Assembly: GCA_001839685.1 (NCBI GenBank)
Contig: MLAK01000669.1
Span: 16,924 to 80,923, forward strand
Source of the DNA: Tritrichomonas foetus
Lineage: Eukaryota; Parabasalia; Tritrichomonadida; Tritrichomonadidae
Reading direction: 5' to 3'
Length of the DNA stretch: 64,000 bases
The translations under genes were made by a program, and so were the position numbers. The notes below the pieces were generated by a model. The model ran no database searches and had not been told where the DNA came from. It saw only the letters and a list, made by a program, of their open reading frames with translations. This document shows, piece by piece, positions 18,925 through 29,847 of this stretch (its first letter is position 1; each line of letters begins with the position of its first letter).

Positions 18925-20112
18925 TTACTCGACGAGTGGGATGACTTTTGACTTTGGACAGTGGACAGAAACATATGGTGGATGGACGAAGCAAATGTTG
19001 CAGCTGTCGCAGTCTGAAGCGTCAGCCTTTCCACCAAGGAATTTATCAACAAGGAATGGGTCCTTCAAAAGTGGGCGACCGAGTGAGATGAAATCGGTTT
19101 TTCCATCGGCGACAATTTTCTCCATCGTATCAAAATTTCGATTTCCACCGACGGCTGACAAAATTGCCTCTGGATTTAATTTCTTGATGTATTCAGCGTG
19201 TTCGACATTGTAACCTTCAGTAAATGGAGTATCGTCTGCATTTTGAGCGATTGCCTGATAAAGCGGTTTGTTGGGATCATCAGATTGATCATTGTCTGAT
19301 TTCTTTCCTCTCACGGTGTTCCAGGCTGAGACTAAGCCTGAAGAAATCTCGAAAAGATCAACTCCAGCTTTCTTCAGAATTCCGACGGTTTGACCGGCCA
19401 TTTCTGGAGTCAATCCACCTTTGATGTTGTCAGAACCGTTTATTTTCGCGGTAATTACAAATGGCTGTTTTAATGGTGTATTGTCAATATTCTTCCTTAT
19501 TGTTTGAACGATTTCAGTTACGATTCTTGCACGGTTGATAATCGATCCACCATACTTATCTTTTCGCTTGTTTAAGTATGGTGAAAGGAACTGAGAAAGA
19601 AGGAATCCATGACCGCATTGAATTTGAATTCCATCAGCTCCAGCGTTAATGAGTAAGTTTGCTGCTTTCACGTATTGTCTCTTGATTTCTTCGATTTCTG
19701 GGATGGACATTTCTTGGGTTCCTGGAATTACGGCAGATGGTCCCCTTGGGGTCACTTTGGTCGTTTCCGGGGAGGAGACGATTCCACCGTGGGCCACCTG
19801 GAATACAATCTTTGAGCCGAGCGAGTGGACTTCGTTGATAACGTCAACCCATGCGTCAGCATGGCACGATGACGCCATTCCGTCCTGGTAGAGGCGAGTT
19901 CGACCGGTTTTCGAGGTGAACATGTAGCCGGGGATGATGAGACCGACACGGCCACGCGCAAGTCTGACGATGTGGTTCTTTTCGGAATCTGATGGGAAGC
20001 CATATTGATCGGCATCTCGGTAGGAAATGGCGGAGGCTATGAAGCGGTTAGCAACTGTTAAGTTTCCGATTGTACCTTGTGAAAAAAGAATGCTTTTCTC
20101 TCTGATGCTCAT
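18925..20112 (-). CDS. Old-Yellow-Enzyme-like NADH:flavin oxidoreductase
   Basis: The start is the ATG at 20112 (395 residues, MSIREKSILFSQG); the longer frame begins only at TTG. The protein is a single TIM barrel of the FMN-binding OYE/YqjM class. Near the N-terminus is a typical strand (GTIGNLTVANRF). The middle carries QVAHGG, the barrel motif GADGIQIQCGHGFLLSQFLS and a YGGS loop (NKRKDKYGGSIINR). The C-terminal phosphate-binding region reads ADFISLGRP-like (KTDFISLGRPLLKDP). A Cys-rich C-terminus (DCDSCNICF) recalls the Fe-S cluster ligands of dienoyl-CoA-reductase-type members, but the following domains are absent. It probably reduces enones or nitro compounds with NAD(P)H in the cytosol or hydrogenosome. 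Its GC content looks higher than its neighbours, consistent with bacterial origin. The stop is TAAA. Confidence 0.85.
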   Translation of the reverse strand: MSIREKSILFSQGTIGNLTVANRFIASAISYRDADQYGFPSDSEKNHIVRLARGRVGLIIPGYMFTSKTGRTRLYQDGMASSCHADAWVDVINEVHSLGSKIVFQVAHGGIVSSPETTKVTPRGPSAVIPGTQEMSIPEIEEIKRQYVKAANLLINAGADGIQIQCGHGFLLSQFLSPYLNKRKDKYGGSIINRARIVTEIVQTIRKNIDNTPLKQPFVITAKINGSDNIKGGLTPEMAGQTVGILKKAGVDLFEISSGLVSAWNTVRGKKSDNDQSDDPNKPLYQAIAQNADDTPFTEGYNVEHAEYIKKLNPEAILSAVGGNRNFDTMEKIVADGKTDFISLGRPLLKDPFLVDKFLGGKADASDCDSCNICFVHPPYVSVHCPKSKVIPLVE

Positions 20113-20704
20113 GAAAGAATTCTTTTTTATCAAAATGATGAAAATCCTAAAATTGAATTGATAAATGTCTTCTTATGATCAGTTTTTGAGAGTATTTGAC
20201 CATTTATACATTAAATATTCTTGATGGTGAAAACGATCATCACAATTTATCATTGAAAAAAATTGTGAAGCTGTTTTATTATGAGTTATTTTCAATTATG
20301 ATGTTAATTGATAACTAAATTTCTGAATAATAAAGTGAAATTGAATAACGAAAATCTTGTGTATTGAATTTTTGATATTAAATTCCTCAATCAAATTGAT
20401 TGAATCAGTTAGTTAGGAGATAACTAAATTATGTGAACTAAATCTCTTTTTAGAAAATTTTTACATTACCCTTTTCTTAACAACAATAATAATCATTATG
20501 AAAATGATTCTTTTCTAAACACTTAAATTAAAACGATTGACATTGTCTTCTGGAATAATTCACCATTAATCTTCCAATATTGACATTTTGTCTTAATCTA
20601 CAATTTTAAATAAAATAATAATGATAATAAAAGATAAAAGTCTCACAAAAATGATAAGAAAAAAAAAGATGATTTCATTTCAAAAATAAGGAAATAGTAA
20701 AAAT
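20113..20704. other. Intergenic region upstream of the oxidoreductase
   Basis: About 590 bases lie between the oxidoreductase start and the 3' end of the WDR11-like gene. It holds TCATCATTTT-like initiator matches close to the oxidoreductase ATG and the word ATTTGACCATTTATACA at 20194-20210. There is no coding potential. Confidence 0.5.
20194..20210 (+). promoter_or_regulatory. ATTTGACCATTTATACA motif
   Basis: This 17-mer differs by one base from the word at 63595-63611 and is close to one beside the Rab gene at 5653-5669. Here it is antisense to the oxidoreductase, about 82-98 nt upstream of its ATG. The function is unknown. Confidence 0.25.
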
Positions 20705-23700
20705 TTATTTCACGAGTTGAAGAACTTTTGCTTGTGTTGTTTGTCCTAAATTCTCAAGCTCTCTAATAACTTGATCATCAAGACCTGACTCACACATCAT
20801 CATAAGAGCATATGCAAACATGGTAGATGAACCTAGCATTCTGTCAGCGACATCAGAAACAGTATTTAGTGTTTCTTCGTCTCGGTAGACACGTGCTATT
20901 TTTGCAGCATCACCAAGTCTGTTTAATTGAAGGAGTAAATTTACAGCATCAACCCACAGTCCAGCAGTAAGAAGCATATCAATTCCATCCTCAATAAAAC
21001 CATTATGAATCAAATTTGTTGCAGAAAATAGAATAGCTTGAACTTGAGATTCATTTTGGTCACAAAACAAAGATGTTTTGAACATACTTATTTTCCAGTC
21101 TTTATCAGTTGGTGGAACATTTACAATAATATTATGTGCAGCATCAAAATCTCTTAAGAAGATGGAAAGTCTGAAAGCTTGTCTCCAAAGATGTGGTGAA
21201 TCCATAATTAAATCCCGCAAAAATGTAATTTGTTCAAATGTAAAGTTTGGTGATCGTCTTGCATTAATTAATGAAGCAACATAAGACATTCCATAATTAA
21301 TGCATACACTAGTATCAATGATATCTTCAGAAAATAGAGATTGCGCCCATTTGTAAGGCGGCATCATCATTGGACAACGTGCAGCAACTGTTGGATAAGC
21401 TGGTGTATATTGACCAATACTTTGATGAACTTCAATGCAGTTTGCATTTTTTCTACGAACAAGAAGAGTTGTTGGTGAAGATAAAACTGCACTTTTCACA
21501 GGGAATGGAACAAATGTATGATCACCTTCTTCAGTAATTGTTACAACTGTGTTTTTATTATCAGAAACAAGGAAAGATCTTCTTGGACCAAGTCTAAATT
21601 CAACAATCGAGCTTTTCATTTGTAAAACATCAGTAACTTGATACGTTCGATTTTCTACCTTTAATAAGAACCCAGTAGATGTGCCTAAATATAAATTGCT
21701 TTTATGGCCTAATACACAAGTAATTGATCCATGATCTTTTCGGAGTTTCAAAGCTTTATTAGCAATTATTTTGAGTTCAGATAATGATTTACCTTTTTCA
21801 AATTTATCTGTGACAGTTAAAACACCATGTGAATTAACAAATAGCAAGCATCCTTGAATAAATGATCCATAAACAGTCGATTTGAATGTAAATGAATTAA
21901 CTTGTTTTGGTACTATTCTATTTTGGAATAGAAATGCAACAAAGCCATTGAAAACCACAATAAAGAACATCTTATTTTCAGAGATAGTCACAGAAGTGAT
22001 TATCATTCCAGCTTTTTTATCAAATAGCCGTGTCACTCTATGTAATTTGAAATCAATTAAATAAATTGTGTTTTCTTTTCCTTTTCCAATTGACCAAGCA
22101 AGAGCACGTGTTGTTGAAATCCATTCAATATGTTCTAATGGGCGATCTGAAACTTGATAACTCCACATAATTGAACAATTGTTTCCGTAGTTATGTTTGG
22201 GTAATTCTTTAACTGCTTGGCTTGATGAAATTGCTTTTTCAGAAGTAGAATAAACTGTTTCTTTTGCTTTGTTATCATCTTGAGCTTTCGGTTTTGCATT
22301 TTCTTTAGCGATTTGTGCAAGAAGAGTGTCTTTCAGGTCATTAGTGGTTGTTGAAGAAACCCTTCTCTTTCGAATATGTTCATTTAGACTTGCTTGAACC
22401 ATTTCAATTGTTAGTCGATTATCAGTTGAACTATATTCAGAAATCATTCCTAAATCAGAGTTTCTTACTCTTCTTCCTGCTCGATTTCCTGCAGGAGAAG
22501 ATCTATTCGATCGTCCTGAATTGAGTGGAGAATCATCTCTTTTTTCAATAATACTTTGATCAAGAATATCAGTAACTGGTGGAAGATTTGGAACAATAGG
22601 ACTAAGTGATAAAGAAGTACTTGATGCACATGATTTTAGAATACTTCTTCGTGTTCGAATATGTTTCCTTTTCATTGCATCAACACTCATTCCAGGTTTC
22701 TGGTTCATTCCATTATACGTATTAAAGTTTCCTGCATTGTATGGTGATAAGAGTGAAGGCATAGAATCATCATTTCCTTCATTTTGGACCAATGGTGAAA
22801 ATGTAGAGAAGCTTGGAACATTTTCTCCAGTAGCTGTTGAAGAAGATTGATATTCTGCTGATGATGGGGTTTGTGCTAAAGGTGATATATTTGGAACAGT
22901 TGTTGTATTAAATGGTGAAGAAACTGAAAATGAACGTTTTTTTCTTGTATCAGAATATTCTTTTAGATTTAATCTGGCATATTGTTGATTATCTTGATTT
23001 TGCTGATCTTGTTGATTGGTTTGCTGATGTTCTTGTATTTCAGTTGAACTTTGGCTAGAAATTGAGCTCTTTTTTTCTTGACCTTTAAATCTCATCTGCA
23101 TGACAAAATTCGAATTTGAAGTTTCTGTCACCAAAACTTTCCCATCTTTTGATGCAAAAATTATAGAGTCATTGTTAAATGAATAAGATATAGGCTTACT
23201 GTCCAATAATTTTATTCGATGTGTAACAAACAGTTTAAAGTTATGAACTTCGACAGTTGTAAGCCAGTAACCTGCAGTTAAAAGAATCACATTATCACCC
23301 ATCATATCGCAAGCCAAAATTTCACTTTGTCCTAAGATTTTTGATGTTGCCAATGGAATTTCAGAGAGTCTTCGATTTTGATTGACACTGAATTTCCATA
23401 ATTCCACAGTATCACTTCTAACAATAATAGTTATATTTCCAGAATCATGTAAAATATGGAATCTCTGAGTATTTGGTATATTTAATAATGTTGTCGTATG
23501 ACATTCAGTGATTGAATACAATAGACAGTTAGATTGAGTCACTAAGATTACAAAATCGTTGGATGTTGGATAATATTTAATCTCAGATATTCGGTCTGTT
23601 TTATTAGTCAAAGTAACAACATCTGGTGATGCAATCGGATTATTTGTATTGATACACCGAATAATAGCAAGTGATCCCATTTCTGACGCAATTGTGCACA

Positions 23701-23998
23701 TTTCTGCAAATTGTGGTTCAATGCAAATATGATCGATTTGGAAGTTAAATGAAAGTTCCCACAATAATTCAAATTTTACAATTTGGCCAACTTCTATTTC
23801 ATATTTATACAATTTTCCAAAACGGGAACCGACAAAAAATGATGACGATGAAAATTTCGACCATTTAATTGACGTTGCATAATCTCCGTTCTTTAAATAA
23901 AATTTATATATCGTTCTTCGACTTCTTACATCAAAAATATCTATTCTTCCTGCATCATTCGCGATGACCAAAACAGGGACTGCTGCATCGAGAACCAT
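20705..23998 (-). CDS. WDR11-like double beta-propeller protein, main part
   Basis: This frame of 1097 codons has its first ATG at 23998, but this is not the natural start. The same reading frame continues upstream through one TGA (24011-24013) into a 71-codon piece. The N-terminal third is WD40-like (IDIFDVRSRRTIYKF, IKWSKFSSSSFFVGS). A long Ser/Gln-rich disordered loop follows (about residues 300-590), then a second propeller. The C-terminus is alpha-solenoid (ALMMMCESGLDDQVIRELENLG). This architecture and size fit WDR11, which acts in endosome-to-Golgi tethering in other eukaryotes. The assignment rests on layout and local resemblance, so it could be another propeller-solenoid trafficking protein. 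The stop is TAAA. Confidence 0.7.
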   Translation of the reverse strand: MVLDAAVPVLVIANDAGRIDIFDVRSRRTIYKFYLKNGDYATSIKWSKFSSSSFFVGSRFGKLYKYEIEVGQIVKFELLWELSFNFQIDHICIEPQFAEMCTIASEMGSLAIIRCINTNNPIASPDVVTLTNKTDRISEIKYYPTSNDFVILVTQSNCLLYSITECHTTTLLNIPNTQRFHILHDSGNITIIVRSDTVELWKFSVNQNRRLSEIPLATSKILGQSEILACDMMGDNVILLTAGYWLTTVEVHNFKLFVTHRIKLLDSKPISYSFNNDSIIFASKDGKVLVTETSNSNFVMQMRFKGQEKKSSISSQSSTEIQEHQQTNQQDQQNQDNQQYARLNLKEYSDTRKKRSFSVSSPFNTTTVPNISPLAQTPSSAEYQSSSTATGENVPSFSTFSPLVQNEGNDDSMPSLLSPYNAGNFNTYNGMNQKPGMSVDAMKRKHIRTRRSILKSCASSTSLSLSPIVPNLPPVTDILDQSIIEKRDDSPLNSGRSNRSSPAGNRAGRRVRNSDLGMISEYSSTDNRLTIEMVQASLNEHIRKRRVSSTTTNDLKDTLLAQIAKENAKPKAQDDNKAKETVYSTSEKAISSSQAVKELPKHNYGNNCSIMWSYQVSDRPLEHIEWISTTRALAWSIGKGKENTIYLIDFKLHRVTRLFDKKAGMIITSVTISENKMFFIVVFNGFVAFLFQNRIVPKQVNSFTFKSTVYGSFIQGCLLFVNSHGVLTVTDKFEKGKSLSELKIIANKALKLRKDHGSITCVLGHKSNLYLGTSTGFLLKVENRTYQVTDVLQMKSSIVEFRLGPRRSFLVSDNKNTVVTITEEGDHTFVPFPVKSAVLSSPTTLLVRRKNANCIEVHQSIGQYTPAYPTVAARCPMMMPPYKWAQSLFSEDIIDTSVCINYGMSYVASLINARRSPNFTFEQITFLRDLIMDSPHLWRQAFRLSIFLRDFDAAHNIIVNVPPTDKDWKISMFKTSLFCDQNESQVQAILFSATNLIHNGFIEDGIDMLLTAGLWVDAVNLLLQLNRLGDAAKIARVYRDEETLNTVSDVADRMLGSSTMFAYALMMMCESGLDDQVIRELENLGQTTQAKVLQLVK

Positions 23999-24010
23999 TG
24001 ACGCGTCATA

Positions 24011-24226
24011 TCAGGAAATTGCAGTAATTTGATTAGAGGCTCCTTGCGGATCAACAGTGTCATACGGCGACCACATTAAAAGGGGAGTATAATGTCCAAA
24101 TTCATCTGCGTAGATGGAGACGTTGTTATTAATTGCGTGTGCGATTAAACCGAAATTGCTGCATTTTAAGAGATTGTTTGCATTTCTTTTGGGCTTGAAT
24201 GGCCACGTGCGAAAAGAAAAGCTCAT
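24011..24226 (-). CDS. N-terminal piece of the WDR11-like gene, ended by in-frame TGA
   Basis: The ATG at 24226 opens 71 codons that read as the first propeller blade (NFGLIAHAINNNVSIYADEF). They end ITAIS then TGA. Four sense codons later the downstream ATG at 23998 follows in the same frame. WD40 blades normally have Trp after such an I-x-x-[LI]-S stretch, and TGG to TGA is a one-base change. I therefore read this as one gene of about 1173 codons with a premature stop. TGA is a normal terminator in this genome, so recoding is unlikely. A TTTCACAG initiator-like match sits directly before the ATG. Confidence 0.7.
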   Translation of the reverse strand: MSFSFRTWPFKPKRNANNLLKCSNFGLIAHAINNNVSIYADEFGHYTPLLMWSPYDTVDPQGASNQITAIS

Positions 24227-25831
24227 CTGTGAAATTTGCTAGAAAAAATCCAATTTGAATAAGAGAAATTAATTTTTTGAAAAGTTACAATTGCCATCTT
24301 CAATATTGTGAAAAAGAAAAATGTCATGATACAATAATTGTGAAGAATTGAATTAAATCGACTAACAACATTGGAAAATTTAGGCGAATTGTTACAACAT
24401 GGAAAACCTGAATATTTATAACTATTTTCAATTTAAATTGATTTGTATATATTATGATCCGGAGCTATGATTCTCGTCAACATCCCAAGATATACTGATA
24501 AAAATATTCTGTGAAATTCATTTTCAATGATTTCACAAAAAATGTTCAGAAAAGCTTCATATTTATTGAAAATATGTAAAATAACATTAATCGTGAGTCA
24601 TGTCTTTTATTGATGGAAATATTAATAACTATGAGATTTATGAACTTTGTCACTTATTGGTTTTTATCACTTATTGGTTTTTATCACTTATTGGTTTTTA
24701 TCACTTATTGGTTTTTATCACTTATTGGTTTTTATCACTTATTGGTTTTTGAATGACAAAAAATTGAGAAAAAGACATCAGCTTGATCGAAAAATATCTT
24801 CAGAGCCAAAAAATAAATAAACACTTTCATTGGAAAAATAGAATATACTAGACATATTTTCATGAAATTATCGGTAATTGCTGTTTAACCAATGTTTTTA
24901 ATTGGTTGAATTCTAATAATATTGTAAAAATCAAGATTATAATTCCTTGACTCTTCATAATGCATTTATAAAAGATATTAATGCATCGTTATTGCTATGT
25001 TTACATATCATAAACCATTGCCATAACCCTAACTCTTTCAACCAAAATTGAAAAGGTCTGTTTCCTTTCTGCTTTTTAGTCGCAATAACACAAAGGTGAT
25101 ACAATAGAAGCGCAATACTAAATCTTGATCATTTTGCTTTTAAATGCATTAGGTGGTCATACCAAGCTAAATTCACTCAGTGACAATTGTCATTTCGTTC
25201 CAAAAAAAGTTTTTTTCCGATTTTTGACATTTTTTTATTCAATAAAAATATAACCATCTTGTTACTTACATTCAATGAAATTGAATAATACCAAAGAAAA
25301 GCGCTAAATATCTTGATAAATATAATATTTTTGATGTTGATAATTTTTTATTAATATATAATTAACAAATGCAATATTATATTATTGTTAAATTATTTTT
25401 GATTTTGTGTTATTCCCAGTATTTCCGCATTTTTTCCCAAAATTTTGGGTAATATCTTATCTCAAAAGTTTATTTTTTATCTCATACTTTGTAATTCAGT
25501 TTCTGAGATAGAGAAGGAAAACCTCTGATATTGAGGCCATATCACTTTACGAATATGAGAAGTCTGATGCATATATTCAGATCCTATCGTTTTTATTTTA
25601 TACAAAAAGTTCAAGGCGAAATAAATATCTCTCAATCCCTATCGATATGAACTTTTTGAAAACCATAACATCATGGCAAATCTATCAGAATTATAGATAA
25701 ATGACATATAAAACATAGAAAAGCAATTCAAATGATTCAGAAAATCATTGAAATTCGGAAAATCGTTCACAAAACTCATGTAAAACTCAGAAAATCAAAA
25801 AAATTTGAAAGCTTTTTCATAGAAAAATTTT
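24227..25831. other. Divergent intergenic region with a 17-nt repeat
   Basis: About 1.6 kb lies between the WDR11-like gene and the pseudokinase, which point away from each other. It contains a perfect 17-nt tandem repeat (24651-24750) and T-rich tracts. I see no gene or recognisable relic. Confidence 0.6.
24651..24750. repeat. 17-nt tandem repeat, six copies
   Basis: The unit CACTTATTGGTTTTTAT occurs six times with essentially no variation; the last copy is cut short. The lack of divergence suggests recent expansion or continuing homogenisation. Confidence 0.9.
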
Positions 25832-26911
25832 ATGATCCCTCTCTCGCGAGCTCCTATCCAAGAGAAATATGTTATGACACAAGAACTGCCTACTGGGTTC
25901 TTCGGTCCAACTTTTCTCGTCCACCCGCGCACACCAGAATATCAAGAAGACTCTCCAGAAGTCATCAATGATCCGAATTTACCAATCCTCGTTTGCAAAG
26001 TCTGCCATAAGTCTTTTATTGGCACGCAAGAAAAAGTCCAAAGCTTTCTACAGCGAATACACAAATTGAACGAACTCAAACTTCCCTTTATCGTGCCTTT
26101 CACTGACATTATCGAAACCAATGATGATATCTTTCTTTTCAGAGCGTATTTAGACATCGGAAATCTCACGGACTTCTCGCATGTGACGCCAAATATAAGC
26201 AACGACACTTTGATCCACATTTGGCGGCTCCTTGCTGAGCGATTTTTGGTATTGAATCAAAATGGAATATTTCCATCGTCCGTCAAACCAAGCAATATTT
26301 TTATCGATACAGAAAATTCAATACTTATTACCGATCTTTACGAACTCACATCAGACGTCTCCTGGGCACTCCAAACTCCGGATCCAATGCATCTCGCATT
26401 TTTGGCTCCTGAGTTTTTTGATAGAAATATTGAGCCGTCATCATACAGCGATGTCTGGTCGCTAGGCGTTATTATCGTCTTCCTCAAATTCAGGCAGCTT
26501 CCTTGGACAACTAAAAACGTGTGCGCAATGATAAAAATGATAACATCTGGTCAGTTAACTATTCCTTTGGCGGACGAAAGTGATGTTTCAAATATTATAC
26601 GCACTGTTTTAATTCATGAAGCAAATAAACGACCACCAACAGACATTTTATGCGATTTCAGAAGGATTCGTTCAATGGCGAAAAAAGAGCGTCGACAATC
26701 AATTCCAGCTCCGGCTCCCAGATTCAACTCATCAGCAAGAGATTTCGTCAAAAAGACTCCTCTTAAAAATAGCGTTTTCATGAAATATGGAATAGTAACT
26801 TTGCCTAATTCTGAAAGAATAATGAGAAGACCTTCTCCGCCGAATCCAACAACATCATCTGTATGCACAATTAGATGTAGGTTCATTAATTCATCATCTG
26901 GGAATCTTTGA
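25832..26911 (+). CDS. Protein pseudokinase
   Basis: This 359-residue protein kinase fold lacks key catalytic residues. A Lys in the VAIK-like strand is present (ILVCKV, about residue 56). The catalytic loop reads FPSSVKPSN, so the HRD Asp is Ser (about 150), while the Lys and Asn of K-P-x-N are kept. The DFG motif reads DLY (168-170). The APE motif (LAPEFF) and the F-helix YSDVWSLGVIIV are intact, so the fold should be sound. The glycine loop is not recognisable. The C-terminal 80 residues are basic and disordered. I infer a scaffold or allosteric role. The start is the ATG at 25832; Met15 is an alternative. TCATAG, an initiator-like match, lies 12-17 nt upstream. Confidence 0.8.
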   Translation: MIPLSRAPIQEKYVMTQELPTGFFGPTFLVHPRTPEYQEDSPEVINDPNLPILVCKVCHKSFIGTQEKVQSFLQRIHKLNELKLPFIVPFTDIIETNDDIFLFRAYLDIGNLTDFSHVTPNISNDTLIHIWRLLAERFLVLNQNGIFPSSVKPSNIFIDTENSILITDLYELTSDVSWALQTPDPMHLAFLAPEFFDRNIEPSSYSDVWSLGVIIVFLKFRQLPWTTKNVCAMIKMITSGQLTIPLADESDVSNIIRTVLIHEANKRPPTDILCDFRRIRSMAKKERRQSIPAPAPRFNSSARDFVKKTPLKNSVFMKYGIVTLPNSERIMRRPSPPNPTTSSVCTIRCRFINSSSGNL

Positions 26912-27346
26912 GTTTTTAATCATTTGTAACACCAGCCAGATTATCTCTTTTCTCGAATGAACTATTTTATTTATATTTTGGTCTTTGTTCTGAATGAAAG
27001 AGGATAGTTTATCCAAAAGTTTTATAGAGAGGTTGGTGTCAGTAATTCAATAATGCTGGAATTTTGGAGCTTTTGGTGTTTTAGTTATTTAATTAGAAAA
27101 TAGATTGAAAAAAAGCATGCTTCTTTCTGCGGCTTTTTGTGTAAAGTTTTTATTTATGTAATTTTGTGTTAATAAACATGTTTTATTTTAAAAAGTTAAA
27201 TTTAAATTTAGATTTAATTTGTAATAGATATTTTTAATCAAACAAGGTTATCTACATATTCTATATATGTTATATGTTATTTGCCATGCTATGAGTATTC
27301 TATTTCTAAGTTTATATATGAGAAGAATTCATTTACGTGAATCATT
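26912..27346. other. Convergent intergenic region
   Basis: About 435 bases lie between the 3' ends of the pseudokinase and the SEL1L-like gene. It is AT-rich, with no repeats or coding potential seen. Confidence 0.6.
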
Positions 27347-29847
27347 TCATTTATCGAGGTATTCGCAGATATAGAAGGTTCTTACTGTTAATAAAACAAA
27401 GAAAGCAATTATTATGAGTAGTATGTGCATAATATGGAATAGATATGGACTATTGCCACTCTGCTGAAATAAGTTGCCAATTTCAGAGATAGAATGATTA
27501 TCTTTGAACAGTATCTTGAAGAAATAATAAATCTTAATCAAATTTTTCACAAAAAAGATTGCTGGTTTGGATTCAGGCTTCATCGAGACAACAATGTCGA
27601 GATATTCAAACGATTTTGTCAGATTATCCCTATTTATCAGTGCTGCCTTAAATGCAGCATATGGATTTATGCGATCAATGAGATTCCAATTTTTAACAAC
27701 TTCATGAAGATACATTGTTTCTCCACATGCATATAAATAACTGATAAAGTTGATATCAACCAAATCGTATTTTTTCATTATTAAATAAGCATTACACATT
27801 GCATCTTTGAATCCTGCTGCAGCAAATAATTGGTAGATTCGTAAAGAATAAAGCAGTAAATTCGAATTATCTTGTCCATCTTCATTAGAATGGGTTAATT
27901 CTTTAACTTTATCAACATTGTAAATTTCTTCAGCGATATCCATTTCACGGACAACCCAAGAAGATTCAATAAATTCCATGAAAATTGAAGAAGCAAATTC
28001 CTTATTAAATGTTACAGTATTATATTCATGACTACTATTCTTACTGTTTGGAAAATATTTTTTCTTTGGAGAATATGGATTAGTATTTGGAATTAATAAT
28101 GACATGATTATGTTTTTCAAGTAATCCAAAATCTTGTTATGAATCAATTGAATTTGATTTGCTAAATGCACGATAGAATAAGCGAGAGAAAATTTTAATT
28201 TTGATTGATCAATAGTTTCGAACAAGTAATTAGTTGAATTTGAATTGTTTTTTTGAGTGTTACCAAAAATGTTTTCGTCATTATTAGGATGCATTTCTGT
28301 TTTCTCATGATTATTGTTATTATTTGTTTGATGAATGTTGCCCTTTTGGCCATGCGGGCTTGAAGTAGTTGTTTCAATTTTTTGATTATTGTCATTTTCT
28401 GGTACTTTTTCAGTTTTCTTGTTTTCTTTTTTCGCTGTTTTGTCATTATTTATTTCTATGCCTATTTCTTTATTTGTTTCATTATTTGTTTTGGAGAAAT
28501 TTTGATTTTTGTTGAATTCCATAAATTCTTTCACTATTTCTTCTAATGTTGCAAATGACCTTGCCCGTTTTAGGAGTTGGAAATACAGTTTTCGAACAAT
28601 AGGATGAAATTTTAGTTTATTTAAATTATATCGATAACTTGCCTCTTTCCATAAGCTTGATTCATATTTTTTATTCACAATCATTTCTTTCAACATATAA
28701 AAAATGATAATTTCATTTGTTTTTAGTTTAACTCTCTCGTTTTCTTTTTCTTTCATTATTTCCTCTTCACTTTTCTTCACATTGTGATGTCCTTTCTGAT
28801 TTTCATGATTTTTTTCATTACTTTTTTGTTGACGTAGATTTTCTTCAATATTTCCATTTTTAGGATGATTTTGGATTGTCTGATTGGGCTCATAATATTG
28901 GGGTTTTGGAATGTTTACTATTAATGTGACATTGTTGTAAATAAAGCTAATATTGTATAAAAATCGATTAGTAGCTTCTTCTTCAGCTTCTTTGATAAAT
29001 TTCATTCCGATCGAGTCGAACGACGAATTGAAATCCAAAAGTGTCATTCCATGCAATAACTTTGAAGTTGGTGTATGAACTTTATTCATTGCGCGGAAAA
29101 GAGAACGTTGAGAAAAATTGAATTTCGGGGTAAATTTCATATTTGCTAATAGGAAATATAAATATTCGTTGGTTTTTTTGAATTTTTTGATATCTTTTCG
29201 ATTTATTTTTCTTTGAAGTGCATCTAAATATAATTCTCGAACAGATGGAAAAGCAAAATCGCCCATCATATAGGAAAGATCGTCTAAAAGGGTAGAATTC
29301 AATAAAAGTTCTTTTTCGTATTGGTAAACATAATCTTTTTCTTCATTTGGTTTTTCATTATAATTTTTTTGAAGACGGTGATATCTTTTAAAGGCACCAA
29401 AAGGATCTGTCAAATAAATATGAAACAACTTCAAAGTTAAAAATTCAAATTGTTGATATAAATTGTCATCTAATATTGCATGCTTGGTAGAATTCGTTTT
29501 TTGGCGATATATTTTTTGTAAATTTGGGTTTAAGAAAAGGTTTATTTGACGAATAATACCAATTGGTGAAGAGTTATTATAATTTTGCAAAAAAATATTA
29601 TCGAAAATATTGATTTTCGGATTTTTGGTTTCATTTTGTTTTTTCTTGCTATTATTTCCATTATTATCATTGTTTCCATTATTATCATTGTTTCTATTAT
29701 TTTCATTATTTTCATTGTTTCCTTTATTATCATTGTCTCCATTATTTTCATTGTTTCCATTATTATCATTGTTTCCATTATTTTCATTGTTTCCTTTATT
29801 ATCATTGTTTCCTTTATTTTCATTGTTTCCTTTATTTTCATTGTTTC
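27347..29847 (-). CDS. SEL1L/Hrd3-like ER membrane protein, C-terminal part (5' side lost in gap)
   Basis: The frame is open from the gap edge (29847) to the stop; the first codon often taken (29590) is TTG and not a start. Upstream of it the frame reads Asn-rich GNNENK/GNNDNN repeats continuous in sense with the piece beyond the gap, so the two make one gene. The body is helical with Sel1-like units (LLLYSLRIYQLFAAAGFKDA; AYLIMKKYDL). A late block (SFEYLDIVVSMKPESKPAIF) resembles the SEL1L motif before its membrane helix. A C-terminal transmembrane helix (HILLIIIAFFVLLTV) follows. Hrd3/SEL1L is the luminal substrate receptor of the HRD1 ubiquitin ligase in ER-associated degradation. The assignment is by layout and moderate local similarity. 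The stop is TAAA. Confidence 0.6.

Noticed and set aside
24011..24013. TGA recoded as Trp or selenocysteine
   Set aside because: TGA ends several intact genes here, and no SECIS-like structure was looked for successfully by eye.
29542..29847. ETMKIK repeat protein past the second gap
   Set aside because: It is the wrong frame of the GNNENK repeat, kept open by an incorrect gap length.
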